In this document: in pieces, positions 25,608 through 34,438 of the stretch
How the letters are laid out: each line of letters begins with the position of its first letter
Numbering within the stretch: position 1 is the stretch's first letter
Assembly (NCBI RefSeq): GCF_030812215.1
Contig: NZ_JAUSSG010000008.1
Span: 1 to 64,000, forward strand
Direction of reading: 5' to 3'
Length of the DNA stretch: 64,000 nucleotides
Source: Variovorax boronicumulans
Lineage (GTDB): Bacteria > Pseudomonadota > Gammaproteobacteria > Burkholderiales > Burkholderiaceae_C
Translations under genes and position numbers: made by a program
Notes under the pieces: generated by a model
Seen by the model: only the letters and a program-made list of their open reading frames with translations
Told to the model about the DNA's origin: nothing
Database searches by the model: none

Positions 25608-25948
25608 GACTTGCTTTCTTTTATCGAATGATTGGATGGGCCCGCATCGCCCGGGGGCACGGCGAGCCTCGCGTCGCCCCCTCCGGCAACGCCGGCCGAT
25701 GCTACCGGAGGCGACCGGCATGCAGACACATCGCCAGCGGTTTCGAGTTCTCTATACAATCGCGCGCCTGTTCCGGGAGCCACGCCCAGTCCTGTTGGAC
25801 AAGATGTGACTTCCGGCACGGGGCGCCGCACGTTTCTGCAGGGCTTTCGGGGGTATAACCCCGGGGTTCGCAACTCGCGAGCACCCCGACAACGTGGAGC
25901 CCGCGCGGCACGAAAGCCGCGAGTGGTTCCCATGGGAGGAGACACCCA
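25608..25948 (+). promoter_or_regulatory. dksA upstream region
   Basis: No gene is seen. A TATACAAT -10-like sequence lies at 25752-25759. A CGCGGC/GCCGCG hairpin (25904-25921) and a TCCCATGGGA palindrome (25928-25937) precede the GGAGGA ribosome site. A 6-codon frame starting at ATG 25932 ends on a TGA that overlaps the dksA GTG start, which could couple translation. Confidence 0.4.
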
Positions 25949-26962
25949 GTGAAAGCGCGTTCCAGTTCGTCCAAGGAGCCAGTCACCGTGAAGAAACCCG
26001 CCGCCAAGGCCACGCCAGCATCCAAGCCCGCCGCAAAGAAGGCGCCGGCTGCGAAGGCTGTACCCGCGGCGAAAAAGGTTTCCGCCACCGCGAAAGCGCC
26101 TGCAACGAAGGAGAAAAGCGCGTCCAAAAAGCCCGCAGCACCACCGGTCAAGGCCGCCACCGCTGCGACAAAGAAGTCCGTCAAGCCCGCCAAGCCTGCA
26201 ACAGCAACCAAGACCGCAGGCACGGGTCCATCGTCATCCAAACCCGTCGGCCGCCCTGCTGCCGTTCCTTCTGCTCCCCCGATCCCCATGAAAAAAACGG
26301 CTGCCGCCTCCTCTTCCGCCCCGGCGACACCCTCGATGCCCGCTCAAACCGCCACGCCCGCACCCGCCGCGCGTGGGGGCCGCGTGTCCCGGCTGTCGCA
26401 ACTGACCGTTCCTTCGATGCCGCAGTCCGTGGCGTCGACCGCCGCCAAGTCCAGCTTCTCGCAGGCGCCGTCCACCGCGCTGGTGCCGCCGCCGCCGCTG
26501 GCCGTCAAGAAAGACCCCAAGCTCGCGAACAACTGGAAGACCAAGTCGCCCGCCGAGCTGACCGATGCCGAAGTCATCGCGATGCCCGACACCGAGTACA
26601 TGAACGAAAAGCAGATGGCGTTCTTCCGCCTGAAGCTCGAGGAACTCAAGCGCGGCATCCTGGAAAACGCCGGCGAGACCACCGAGCACCTGCGTGAAGA
26701 CACGGTGGTCGTGCCCGATCCGGCCGACCGCGCCACCATCGAGGAAGAACACGCCCTCGAACTGCGCACCCGTGACCGCGAACGCAAGCTGCTCAAGAAG
26801 ATCGAGCAGTCGATCCAGCGCATCGACGCCGGCGACTACGGCTACTGCGACGAGACCGGCGAGCCCATCGGCGTCGGCCGCCTCTTGGCCCGCCCGACCG
26901 CCACGCTGTCGCTCGAGGCGCAACAGCGCCGCGAACTCAAGCAGAAAATGTTCGGGGATTGA
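25949..26962 (+). CDS. dksA: DksA-type RNA polymerase regulator with long Lys/Ala/Pro-rich N-terminus
   Basis: DksA binds the RNA polymerase secondary channel and works with ppGpp to repress rRNA promoters. The canonical part is about residues 203-337: a coiled coil with the acidic tip D-P-A-D-R-A-T (about 257-263) and G-D-Y-G-Y-C. Only one of the four zinc cysteines remains (Cys300), as in other zinc-independent DksA proteins. Ahead of it lie about 200 residues of histone-H1-like KKPAAK/PAAKKAPA repeats and a Pro/Ser stretch, against about 150 residues for the whole E. coli protein. GTG at 25949 has GGAGGA 8 nt upstream. Confidence 0.9.
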   Translation: MKARSSSSKEPVTVKKPAAKATPASKPAAKKAPAAKAVPAAKKVSATAKAPATKEKSASKKPAAPPVKAATAATKKSVKPAKPATATKTAGTGPSSSKPVGRPAAVPSAPPIPMKKTAAASSSAPATPSMPAQTATPAPAARGGRVSRLSQLTVPSMPQSVASTAAKSSFSQAPSTALVPPPPLAVKKDPKLANNWKTKSPAELTDAEVIAMPDTEYMNEKQMAFFRLKLEELKRGILENAGETTEHLREDTVVVPDPADRATIEEEHALELRTRDRERKLLKKIEQSIQRIDAGDYGYCDETGEPIGVGRLLARPTATLSLEAQQRRELKQKMFGD

Positions 26963-27010
26963 ACAGGTTCGCGGTAGATAAGACCCAGCCCGTTCGATAG
27001 TCTTCACCGA

Positions 27011-28681
27011 ATGCCAAAGGAAGAATCGGGCCGCCTTTTCTCGAAGGTGGCCAAGTTTGTCCGCAATCCGCTCAAGGATTGGTCGGAGCTGGATGCGCCT
27101 TCCTCCACGACATCGGACTCCTCGCTCCCCGAGCAGACCTACAGCCGGGAGATGCTCAAGGAGATGATCGAGCGGCGCCAGCGCAACGACTTTGTGCGCC
27201 GGCGCGAGTTCGACATGCTGCGCAAGCTTCGCCAGCGCGAGGCGGCCGCCCATGCATTCGATGCGACGGTCACGCCGTCGTCGTTCAACATCAACAGCTC
27301 TTCGGAAAAGTCCGAGGGCCGCGCGCTCACGCTCAAGAAAATCGACGAGATCGAAGAGCAGATGTCGCAGCAGTGGTGGAAGGGCCGCGGCCCGAACGGC
27401 GAGACGCTGGTCAACCCGCCGCCCGATGCCGGCGCCGAGACGCTGCCGCCGGTGCATGTCGACGACCTGCTCCAGCCGCCTCCGGTGCACCGCGCCGTGG
27501 CGGCCGTGGCGCCCGTCGAGGTTGCGGGTGCGGCTGCCGAGGGCGGCGCGCCGCCGCTCTTGTCTTCCCGGCTTGCGCACGATGGTGCGCTCGAAGAAGC
27601 GGTGATCCGCTTTGCGCATGGCGACGACGCCGGCGCCGAGGCGATCCTGCTGCAGGCGCTGGCCTCCGAGAGCGCCCCGGTGGCCGACGGCGAGAACGAC
27701 GCCGCGGCCGAGCGCGACGACAGCCGCTGGCGCACCCTGTTCGACCTGTACCGCGCCACCGGCGACGCCGCCAAGTTCGCGGCCGCCCGCATGCGCTACG
27801 CGCAGCGCATGAAGCGCATGGGCCCCGATTGGGTATCGCTCGAAGAGCTGGCCCGCAGCGTGAAGGCGGTGACCGCCAGCGAAGAGGCTGCAGAGCAGGA
27901 CGGCGAGGGCGGTGGTGCCCAGGCCGACTGGAGCAGCCCCGCGCGCCTGGCCCGCGAAGGGCTGATGAGCCTCACGCGCGCGCTGTCGCAGGCCGGCTCG
28001 GTCTGGACGCTCGATTGGCGCTCCCTGACCGCCATCGAGCCCGAAGCGGCCGCGCCGCTGCGCGTGCTGCTGACGCATTGGGCCGATTCGCCGGTCAAGC
28101 TGCGCTTCATCGGCACCGCGCAACTGTTGGCGGTGCTGGCCGAGGCGGCGCCCAACAACGAACGTGGCACCGACGACGTCTGGTGGCAACTGCACCTGGC
28201 TGCGCTGCGGGTGATGCACCTGCCCGACGATTTCGAACTGGTGGCGCTCAACTACTGCATTACCTACGAGGTGTCGCCGCCGTCCTGGCAGGACCCGATC
28301 GGCGAATGCACCGCGCTCGCCGCGCCGCCGCCGCCAAGCCGCAGCAGCTCGGTGTGGTCGCTGCTGTCGAGTGCCGAATCGGAGAGCTTTCCAACGCACG
28401 ACACCGGCTTTGCCGCGCTGGCGGGCGATCTGCGGGGGGAATCGCTGTCGTCCTGGCAGCGGCTGGACACCGACCTGCGCCACACCACGGCGCCCGTCAT
28501 TTCGTGTGCGGCGCTGCTGCGCATGGACCTTGCCGCCGCCGGCACCCTGCTGAGCTGGGTGCGGGCGCGCGACGCCAATGGGGAGCGGGTGCAGTTCGTT
28601 GACGCGCACCGGCTGATCGCCGCGCTTTTCGGGCTCGTGGGCATTGCCGACCACGCCACCGTAGCCGTTCGAAAGAACTGA
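27011..28681 (+). CDS. conserved protein with C-terminal STAS-like domain, between dksA and hslV
   Basis: I do not recognise a named family for this 556-residue cytoplasmic protein. The N-terminus has a charged helical region (M-L-K-E-M-I-E-R-R-Q-R-N) and a Pro/Ala-rich middle (about 140-195). Then comes a FimV-like helical segment (ALEEAVIRFAHGDDAGAEAI, WRTLFDLYRATGDAAKFA). The last 60 residues (PVISCAALLRMDLAAAGTLL, FVDAHRLIAALFGLVGI) look like a STAS anti-sigma-antagonist fold. Its place between dksA and hslVU may be conserved in Burkholderiales, which I could not check. GATAGT lies 9 nt before the ATG and there is no ribosome site. Confidence 0.7.
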   Translation: MPKEESGRLFSKVAKFVRNPLKDWSELDAPSSTTSDSSLPEQTYSREMLKEMIERRQRNDFVRRREFDMLRKLRQREAAAHAFDATVTPSSFNINSSSEKSEGRALTLKKIDEIEEQMSQQWWKGRGPNGETLVNPPPDAGAETLPPVHVDDLLQPPPVHRAVAAVAPVEVAGAAAEGGAPPLLSSRLAHDGALEEAVIRFAHGDDAGAEAILLQALASESAPVADGENDAAAERDDSRWRTLFDLYRATGDAAKFAAARMRYAQRMKRMGPDWVSLEELARSVKAVTASEEAAEQDGEGGGAQADWSSPARLAREGLMSLTRALSQAGSVWTLDWRSLTAIEPEAAAPLRVLLTHWADSPVKLRFIGTAQLLAVLAEAAPNNERGTDDVWWQLHLAALRVMHLPDDFELVALNYCITYEVSPPSWQDPIGECTALAAPPPPSRSSSVWSLLSSAESESFPTHDTGFAALAGDLRGESLSSWQRLDTDLRHTTAPVISCAALLRMDLAAAGTLLSWVRARDANGERVQFVDAHRLIAALFGLVGIADHATVAVRKN

Positions 28682-28733
28682 AACCATCCTGTTTCGGGGT
28701 TGCATTGCCCTCGGCCATCCCCAGATGGCTGCG

Positions 28734-29279
28734 ATGGAACAGTTTCACGGCACCACCATCGTGAGCGTGCGCCGCAAGACCCCCCAAGGCGACCAGGTCG
28801 CCATTGGCGGGGACGGGCAGGTCACTCTCGGCAATATCGTCATCAAGGGCACCGCGCGCAAAGTGCGGCGCCTCTATCACGGCAAGGTGCTGGCCGGCTT
28901 TGCCGGCGCCACCGCCGACGCCTTCACGCTCTTCGAGCGCTTCGAGGCCAAGCTCGAAAAGCACCAGGGGCACCTCACTCGCGCGGCGGTCGAGCTCACC
29001 AAGGACTGGCGCACCGACCGCGTGCTGCGCAAGCTCGAGGCCATGCTGGCCGTGGCGGATGCCACCACCTCGCTCATCATCACCGGCAACGGCGACGTGC
29101 TGGAGCCCGAAGACGGCGTGATCGCCATCGGCTCGGGCGGTGCGTATGCCCAGTCGGCCGCCAAGGCGCTGATCGACAACACCGACCTCACAGCCGAGCA
29201 GATCGTGCGCAAATCGCTGGCGATCGCCGGAGAAATCTGCATTTACACGAACATGAACCACACGGTGGAAGCGCTCTGA
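28734..29279 (+). CDS. hslV: HslV peptidase subunit of the HslUV protease
   Basis: HslV forms the proteolytic double hexamer fed by the HslU ATPase. The catalytic Thr follows the short propeptide M-E-Q-F-H-G in TTIVSVRR. G-G-D-G-Q-V-T and the C-terminal I-C-I-Y-T-N-M-N-H are typical. ATG 28734 matches beta-proteobacterial propeptides; ATG 28725 would add three residues. It is followed 2 nt later by hslU. Confidence 0.96.
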   Translation: MEQFHGTTIVSVRRKTPQGDQVAIGGDGQVTLGNIVIKGTARKVRRLYHGKVLAGFAGATADAFTLFERFEAKLEKHQGHLTRAAVELTKDWRTDRVLRKLEAMLAVADATTSLIITGNGDVLEPEDGVIAIGSGGAYAQSAAKALIDNTDLTAEQIVRKSLAIAGEICIYTNMNHTVEAL

Positions 29280-29281
29280 CC

Positions 29282-30610
<1,329 letters not shown>

Positions 30611-30622
30611 AGCCGCTTCTCC

Positions 30623-30642
30623 TTCCCCCTGTAACGGGGGAA
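30623..30642 (+). terminator. weak hairpin after hslU
   Basis: TTCCCCC, loop TGTAAC and GGGGGAA form a 7-bp stem starting 12 nt after the hslU stop. There is no T-run, so if it stops transcription it is probably assisted. Confidence 0.35.
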
Positions 30643-30697
30643 TGCTTCACGCATTACTTTCACTGCGTGAGCTAAGTACTTCATTTTCAACGAAATT

Positions 30698-30725
30698 CGC
30701 CGATTCCGAGGTTTTGGAATCGGCG
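30698..30725. promoter_or_regulatory. perfect 10-bp inverted repeat upstream of mraZ
   Basis: CGCCGATTCC, an 8-nt loop and GGAATCGGCG form a perfect palindrome about 45 bp before the likely mraZ -35. No T-run follows. It could be an operator of the dcw promoter or part of the hslU end. Confidence 0.45.
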
Positions 30726-30768
30726 CTAAGTCGTTGATTCCATTACAAAAAATACCACCAACGGCCAG

Positions 30769-30838
30769 TTGCGCCCCAAGTGTTTCCTGCTACAGTGCAA
30801 AAAAGTGCAGTTAAGTGGGAAAAAGTGCGGATAGTGCC
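30769..30838 (+). promoter_or_regulatory. mraZ promoter with phased MraZ boxes
   Basis: TTGCGC (30769-30774) and TACAGT (30791-30796) are 16 nt apart and form a plausible sigma-70 promoter. Starting within the -10, AGTG units occur at 30794, 30804, 30814 and 30824, exactly 10 bp apart, with a fifth at 30833. MraZ is known to bind short G-T-G-rich direct repeats with 10-bp period and to repress dcw transcription. Confidence 0.75.
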
Positions 30839-30882
30839 TCTTTCGGGCATTGCAGCATCTCCCAACACAGGGGTTTGTGGTC

Positions 30883-31311
30883 GTGTTTCAAGGCGCTTCA
30901 TCGCTCAGTCTGGATGCCAAGGGGCGGCTCTCCGTGCCGACCCGGCACCGTGACGTCCTGAGCGCGACGGCAGGCGGCCAGCTCACGATCACCAAGCATC
31001 CGCACGGATGCCTCATGGTGTTCCCCCGTCCCGAATGGGAAAAATTCCGCGAGCGCATCGCCGCGCTGCCGATGTCGGCGCAGTGGTGGAAGCGCGTCTT
31101 CCTCGGTAATGCGATGGATGTCGAGATGGACGGCACCGGCCGCATCCTGGTCTCGCCCGAGCTGCGCGCCGCCACGGGCATCGTGCGCGACACGCTGCTC
31201 CTGGGCATGGGCAACCACTTCGAACTCTGGGACAAGGCCACTTACGAGGCCAAGGAGGCCGAGGCCACCCAGGGCGAGATGCCGGATGTGTTTCAGGACT
31301 TCGCGTTCTGA
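30883..31311 (+). CDS. mraZ: MraZ transcriptional regulator
   Basis: This 142-residue AbrB-like DNA-binding protein is the first gene of the dcw cluster. Both SpoVT/AbrB-like halves are present (SLSLDAKGRLSVPTRHRD; MDVEMDGTGRILVSPELRA). GTG at 30883 gives the usual start (M)-F-Q-G-A-S; an upstream TTG frame was rejected. It is predicted to autorepress through the boxes just upstream. rsmH follows 8 nt later. Confidence 0.95.
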   Translation: MFQGASSLSLDAKGRLSVPTRHRDVLSATAGGQLTITKHPHGCLMVFPRPEWEKFRERIAALPMSAQWWKRVFLGNAMDVEMDGTGRILVSPELRAATGIVRDTLLLGMGNHFELWDKATYEAKEAEATQGEMPDVFQDFAF

Positions 31312-31319
31312 GGACCCAC

Positions 31320-32243
31320 GTGAACACCCCATGGACCCATACGACCGTCTTGCTGAACGAAGCGGTGGAAGCCCTTCTTTCCGGCAGCACGGCGGCAACC
31401 GGCACCTATGTCGATGCAACCTTCGGCCGGGGAGGGCACGCGCGGGCGATCCTCGCGAGGCTGGCACCGGAAGGCAGGCTGATCGCATTCGACAAGGATG
31501 CGGAAGCAGTGGCCGAAGCAGCGCGCATCTCGGATGCGCGTTTTTCCATCCGGCACCAGGGATTCCGTTCGCTGGGCGAATTGCCCGATGCCAGCGTGGC
31601 GGGCGTGCTGATGGACCTGGGCGTGAGTTCGCCGCAAATCGACAACCCGGTGCGCGGCTTCAGTTTTCGATTCGACGGCCCGCTCGACATGCGCATGGAC
31701 ACCACGCGCGGCGAGAGCGTGGCCGAATGGCTGGCAACGGCCGAACTTCAGCAGATTGCAGAGGTGATCCGTGACTATGGCGAAGAACGGTTTGCTGTTC
31801 AGATTGCAAAGGCGATTGTTGCTCGCCGACAAGAACGGGGCGCAATTTCAACCACCACCGAACTGGCCGAGCTCGTGGCTGGCACGGTCAAAACCCGCGA
31901 GCAGGGCCAGAACCCTGCAACGCGCACATTTCAGGCTTTTCGGATTTTCATCAACGCCGAGCTTGAAGAGCTGCAACAGGCGCTAGAGGCGAGCCTGTCC
32001 GTGTTGCAGCCCGGAGGCCGGCTCGCGGTGATCAGCTTCCATTCGCTGGAAGACCGCATCGTCAAGCAGTTCATCGCCAAGCACTCGAAGGAGGTCTACG
32101 ACCGTCGAGCGCCTTTCGCTGCGCCCAAGGTGATGAAGCTCAACGCGCTCGAGCGCATCAAGCCGTCCGAAGCCGAGGTGCGCGGCAACCCGCGTTCGCG
32201 CAGCGCCATCTTGCGCGTGGCCGAACGAACGGAGGCTCAATGA
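31320..32243 (+). CDS. rsmH: 16S rRNA (cytosine-1402-N4)-methyltransferase
   Basis: RsmH (MraW) methylates N4 of C1402 in 16S rRNA. The 307-residue protein starts at GTG with H-T-T-V-L-L-N-E-A-V. It has the SAM motif D-A-T-F-G-R-G-G-H, D-L-G-V-S-S-P-Q and the ending NPRSRSAILRV. Its stop begins an ATGA that opens a short frame bridging to ftsL. Confidence 0.96.
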   Translation: MNTPWTHTTVLLNEAVEALLSGSTAATGTYVDATFGRGGHARAILARLAPEGRLIAFDKDAEAVAEAARISDARFSIRHQGFRSLGELPDASVAGVLMDLGVSSPQIDNPVRGFSFRFDGPLDMRMDTTRGESVAEWLATAELQQIAEVIRDYGEERFAVQIAKAIVARRQERGAISTTTELAELVAGTVKTREQGQNPATRTFQAFRIFINAELEELQQALEASLSVLQPGGRLAVISFHSLEDRIVKQFIAKHSKEVYDRRAPFAAPKVMKLNALERIKPSEAEVRGNPRSRSAILRVAERTEAQ

Positions 32244-32335
32244 GCGCCGCTCGGCCGCCCGAAGGCGCTCGCCCCCTCGCTTGCGAGGGGGTTGGCGGAG
32301 CCACGCAGTGGCGCAGCCTGGGGGAGGTTCTCTAG
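32240..32335 (+). CDS. 31-codon bridging mini-ORF between rsmH and ftsL
   Basis: The ATG overlaps the rsmH stop (ATGA) and the frame ends at TAG, 2 nt before the ftsL ATG. The peptide is Arg/Gly/Ala-rich (starts MSAARPPEG, ends WRSLGEVL) and is made almost wholly of a reverse-oriented copy of the repeat family also found at 43271, 49282 and 58209. It ends next to the GGGGGAGG that serves ftsL. It may act by carrying ribosomes across the spacer rather than through its product. Confidence 0.4.
   Translation: MSAARPPEGARPLACEGVGGATQWRSLGEVL
32264..32329 (-). repeat. intergenic repeat family A, partial reverse copy
   Basis: Read on the minus strand it gives CCCCCAGGCTGCGC, a CCGCCAACCCCCT block and a CCCCTCGC/GCGAGGGG stem, matching the first half of the copies at 43271, 49282 and 58209. 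Confidence 0.65.
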
Positions 32336-32337
32336 TC

Positions 32338-32685
32338 ATGGCCCGCCTGAACCTGCTCCTGCTGATGGCCGTCATCGCGACGTCGCTCTATCTCGTCCAT
32401 ACGCAGTACCGCTCGCGCCAGCTCTACACCGAGCTCGACCGCGTGCAGCAGGAAGCCCGCCGCCTGGAGACCGACCACGACCGCCTGCAGGTCGAGAAGC
32501 GCGCCCAGGCCACGCCGCTGCGCGTCGAGAAGCTCGCCAAGGAGCAGCTTCAGATGCGCACCACCACGCCGGCCATCACGCAGTACGTGCGCCCGGACGG
32601 CTCGGTGATTCCGGCCGTTGCGCCGCTGCCGCCGGTCACGCCGCCGAAGCCGGCCGCCACCACCGCCAGAGGGGCTGCGCGATGA
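32338..32685 (+). CDS. ftsL: cell division protein FtsL
   Basis: FtsL is a small bitopic divisome protein that forms FtsQLB and activates FtsWI. The 115-residue product has one helix (LNLLLLMAVIATSLYLVHT), a short leucine-zipper coiled coil (Y-R-S-R-Q-L-Y-T-E-L-D-R-V-Q) and a Pro-rich tail. The start at 32338 has a strong GGGGGAGG. ATGA couples it to ftsI. Confidence 0.93.
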   Translation: MARLNLLLLMAVIATSLYLVHTQYRSRQLYTELDRVQQEARRLETDHDRLQVEKRAQATPLRVEKLAKEQLQMRTTTPAITQYVRPDGSVIPAVAPLPPVTPPKPAATTARGAAR

Positions 32686-34436
32686 GCCGCCGCGATCGCA
32701 GCGTTCGCTACACCACCAGCCCCTTGCTCGCGAGCAAGACGCCGGTGTGGCGCAGCAAGTTCATCGTCGCGGGCATCGCTTTCGGCTTTCTCGGGTTGGC
32801 CGGGCGCGCCGCGTACGTGCAGGTCTTCAACAACAGCTTCTTTCAGCGGCAGGGCGAGGTGCGCTTTGCGCGCACGCTCGAGCTGCCGGCCAACCGCGGC
32901 CGCATCCTCGACCGCAACGGGCTCATCCTCGCCTCCAGCGTCGTGGCGCCCAGCATCTGGGCCATTCCCGAAGACATCGAGCGCGACGACCCCGAGGTGC
33001 GCGCCAAGCTCAAGCAGGTGGCCAAGCTGCTCGAGATGCCGCAGAAGGACTTCGACAAGAAGCTGCAGGACGAGGACAAGACCTTCGTCTGGATCAAGCG
33101 CCAGGTCGACGAGCCCATCGCCAAGCAGATCGCCGCGATGAACCTCAAGGGCATCTACCAGCGCAAGGAATACAAGCGCCAGTACCCCGAGGGCGAGGCC
33201 GCGGCGCACGTGGTGGGCTTCACCAACGTCGAAGACAGCGGCCAGGAAGGCATCGAGCTTGCCTTCAACAAGGAGCTGGCCGGCAAGGCGGGCTCCCGCC
33301 GCGTCATCAAGGACCGCCTGGGCCGCGTGGTCGAGGGCGTGGGCGACATCGTGCCGCCGCTGGACGGCCAGGACATCCAGCTGAGCGTCGACAGCAAGGT
33401 GCAGTTCTTCGCCTACCAGAAGCTGCGCGACGCGGTGACCGCGCGCAAGGCCAAGGCCGGCAGCGTGGTGGTGCTCGACTCCATCACCGGCGAGGTGCTG
33501 GCGCTGGCCAACTACCCGAGCTACGTGCCCGACAAGCGCCAGAACCTCACCGGCGAGCAGCTGCGCAACCGCGCGCTCACCGACACCTTCGAGCCCGGCT
33601 CGACGATGAAGCCCATCACCGTCGGCATGGCGCTGGAAGCCGGTCGCGTGAAGCCATCGACGCTGATCGAAACCGGCCCCGGTCGCTACCAGATCGGCGG
33701 CTTCACCATCAGCGACACCCACAACTACGGCACGCTGACGGTCGAGGGCGTGATCCAGAAGTCGAGCAACGTGGGCGCGCTCAAGATCGCGCAGAAGATG
33801 ACTCCGCACGAGATGTGGGACACCTACACCGCGCTCGGCTACGGCCAGAAGCCGCAGATCCAGTTCCCCGGCGCGGTCACCGGGCGGCTGCGTCCGTGGA
33901 AGACCTGGAAGCCGGTCGAGCAGGCCACCATGGCCTACGGCTACGGCCTGTCGGCGTCGCTGTTCCAGATGGCGCATTCGTACACCTCGTTCGCGCACGA
34001 CGGCTCGATCATTCCGGTCACCATCCTGAAGAACTCCGAGCCACCGGTCGGCGTGCGGGTGTTCTCGCCGTCCAACGCGCTGGCCGTTCGCAAGATGCTG
34101 CAGATGGCAGCCGGCCCCGGCGGCACCGGCACGCGTGCGCAGACGGTCGGCTACTCGGTCGGCGGCAAGTCGGGCACGGCCCACAAGCAGGTCGGCAAGG
34201 GCTACGCGAGCAACAAGTACCGCGCCTGGTTCACCGGCATGGCGCCCATCGAGAAGCCGCGCATCATCGTCGCGGTGATGATCGACGAGCCCACCGACGG
34301 CCAGTACTTCGGCGGCCTCGCCGCGGCGCCCGTGTTCAGCGAAGTCGTGCAGCAGACCTTGCGCATGATGAACGTTGCGCCCGATCTGGCGGTCAAACCC
34401 CTTGTGATGACGCAGGGCGTCGACGAGAGCTTCTGA
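32682..34436 (+). CDS. ftsI: septal peptidoglycan transpeptidase FtsI (PBP3)
   Basis: FtsI cross-links septal peptidoglycan with the glycosyltransferase FtsW. The 584-residue class B PBP has one N-terminal helix (KFIVAGIAFGFLGLAGRAAY), a pedestal domain (R-G-R-I-L-D-R-N-G) and the three penicillin-binding motifs: S-T-M-K (Ser307), S-S-N (361-363) and K-S-G-T (496-499). ATGA overlap with ftsL. Confidence 0.97.
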   Translation: MSRRDRSVRYTTSPLLASKTPVWRSKFIVAGIAFGFLGLAGRAAYVQVFNNSFFQRQGEVRFARTLELPANRGRILDRNGLILASSVVAPSIWAIPEDIERDDPEVRAKLKQVAKLLEMPQKDFDKKLQDEDKTFVWIKRQVDEPIAKQIAAMNLKGIYQRKEYKRQYPEGEAAAHVVGFTNVEDSGQEGIELAFNKELAGKAGSRRVIKDRLGRVVEGVGDIVPPLDGQDIQLSVDSKVQFFAYQKLRDAVTARKAKAGSVVVLDSITGEVLALANYPSYVPDKRQNLTGEQLRNRALTDTFEPGSTMKPITVGMALEAGRVKPSTLIETGPGRYQIGGFTISDTHNYGTLTVEGVIQKSSNVGALKIAQKMTPHEMWDTYTALGYGQKPQIQFPGAVTGRLRPWKTWKPVEQATMAYGYGLSASLFQMAHSYTSFAHDGSIIPVTILKNSEPPVGVRVFSPSNALAVRKMLQMAAGPGGTGTRAQTVGYSVGGKSGTAHKQVGKGYASNKYRAWFTGMAPIEKPRIIVAVMIDEPTDGQYFGGLAAAPVFSEVVQQTLRMMNVAPDLAVKPLVMTQGVDESF

Positions 34437-34438
34437 GC

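Noticed and set aside
25752..25921. tRNA or riboswitch in the dksA leader
   Set aside because: Short hairpins are present but no cloverleaf or known aptamer could be folded by eye.
30850..30882. Longer mraZ from TTG 30850
   Set aside because: The extra residues are not MraZ-like; GTG 30883 gives the conserved F-Q-G-A-S start.
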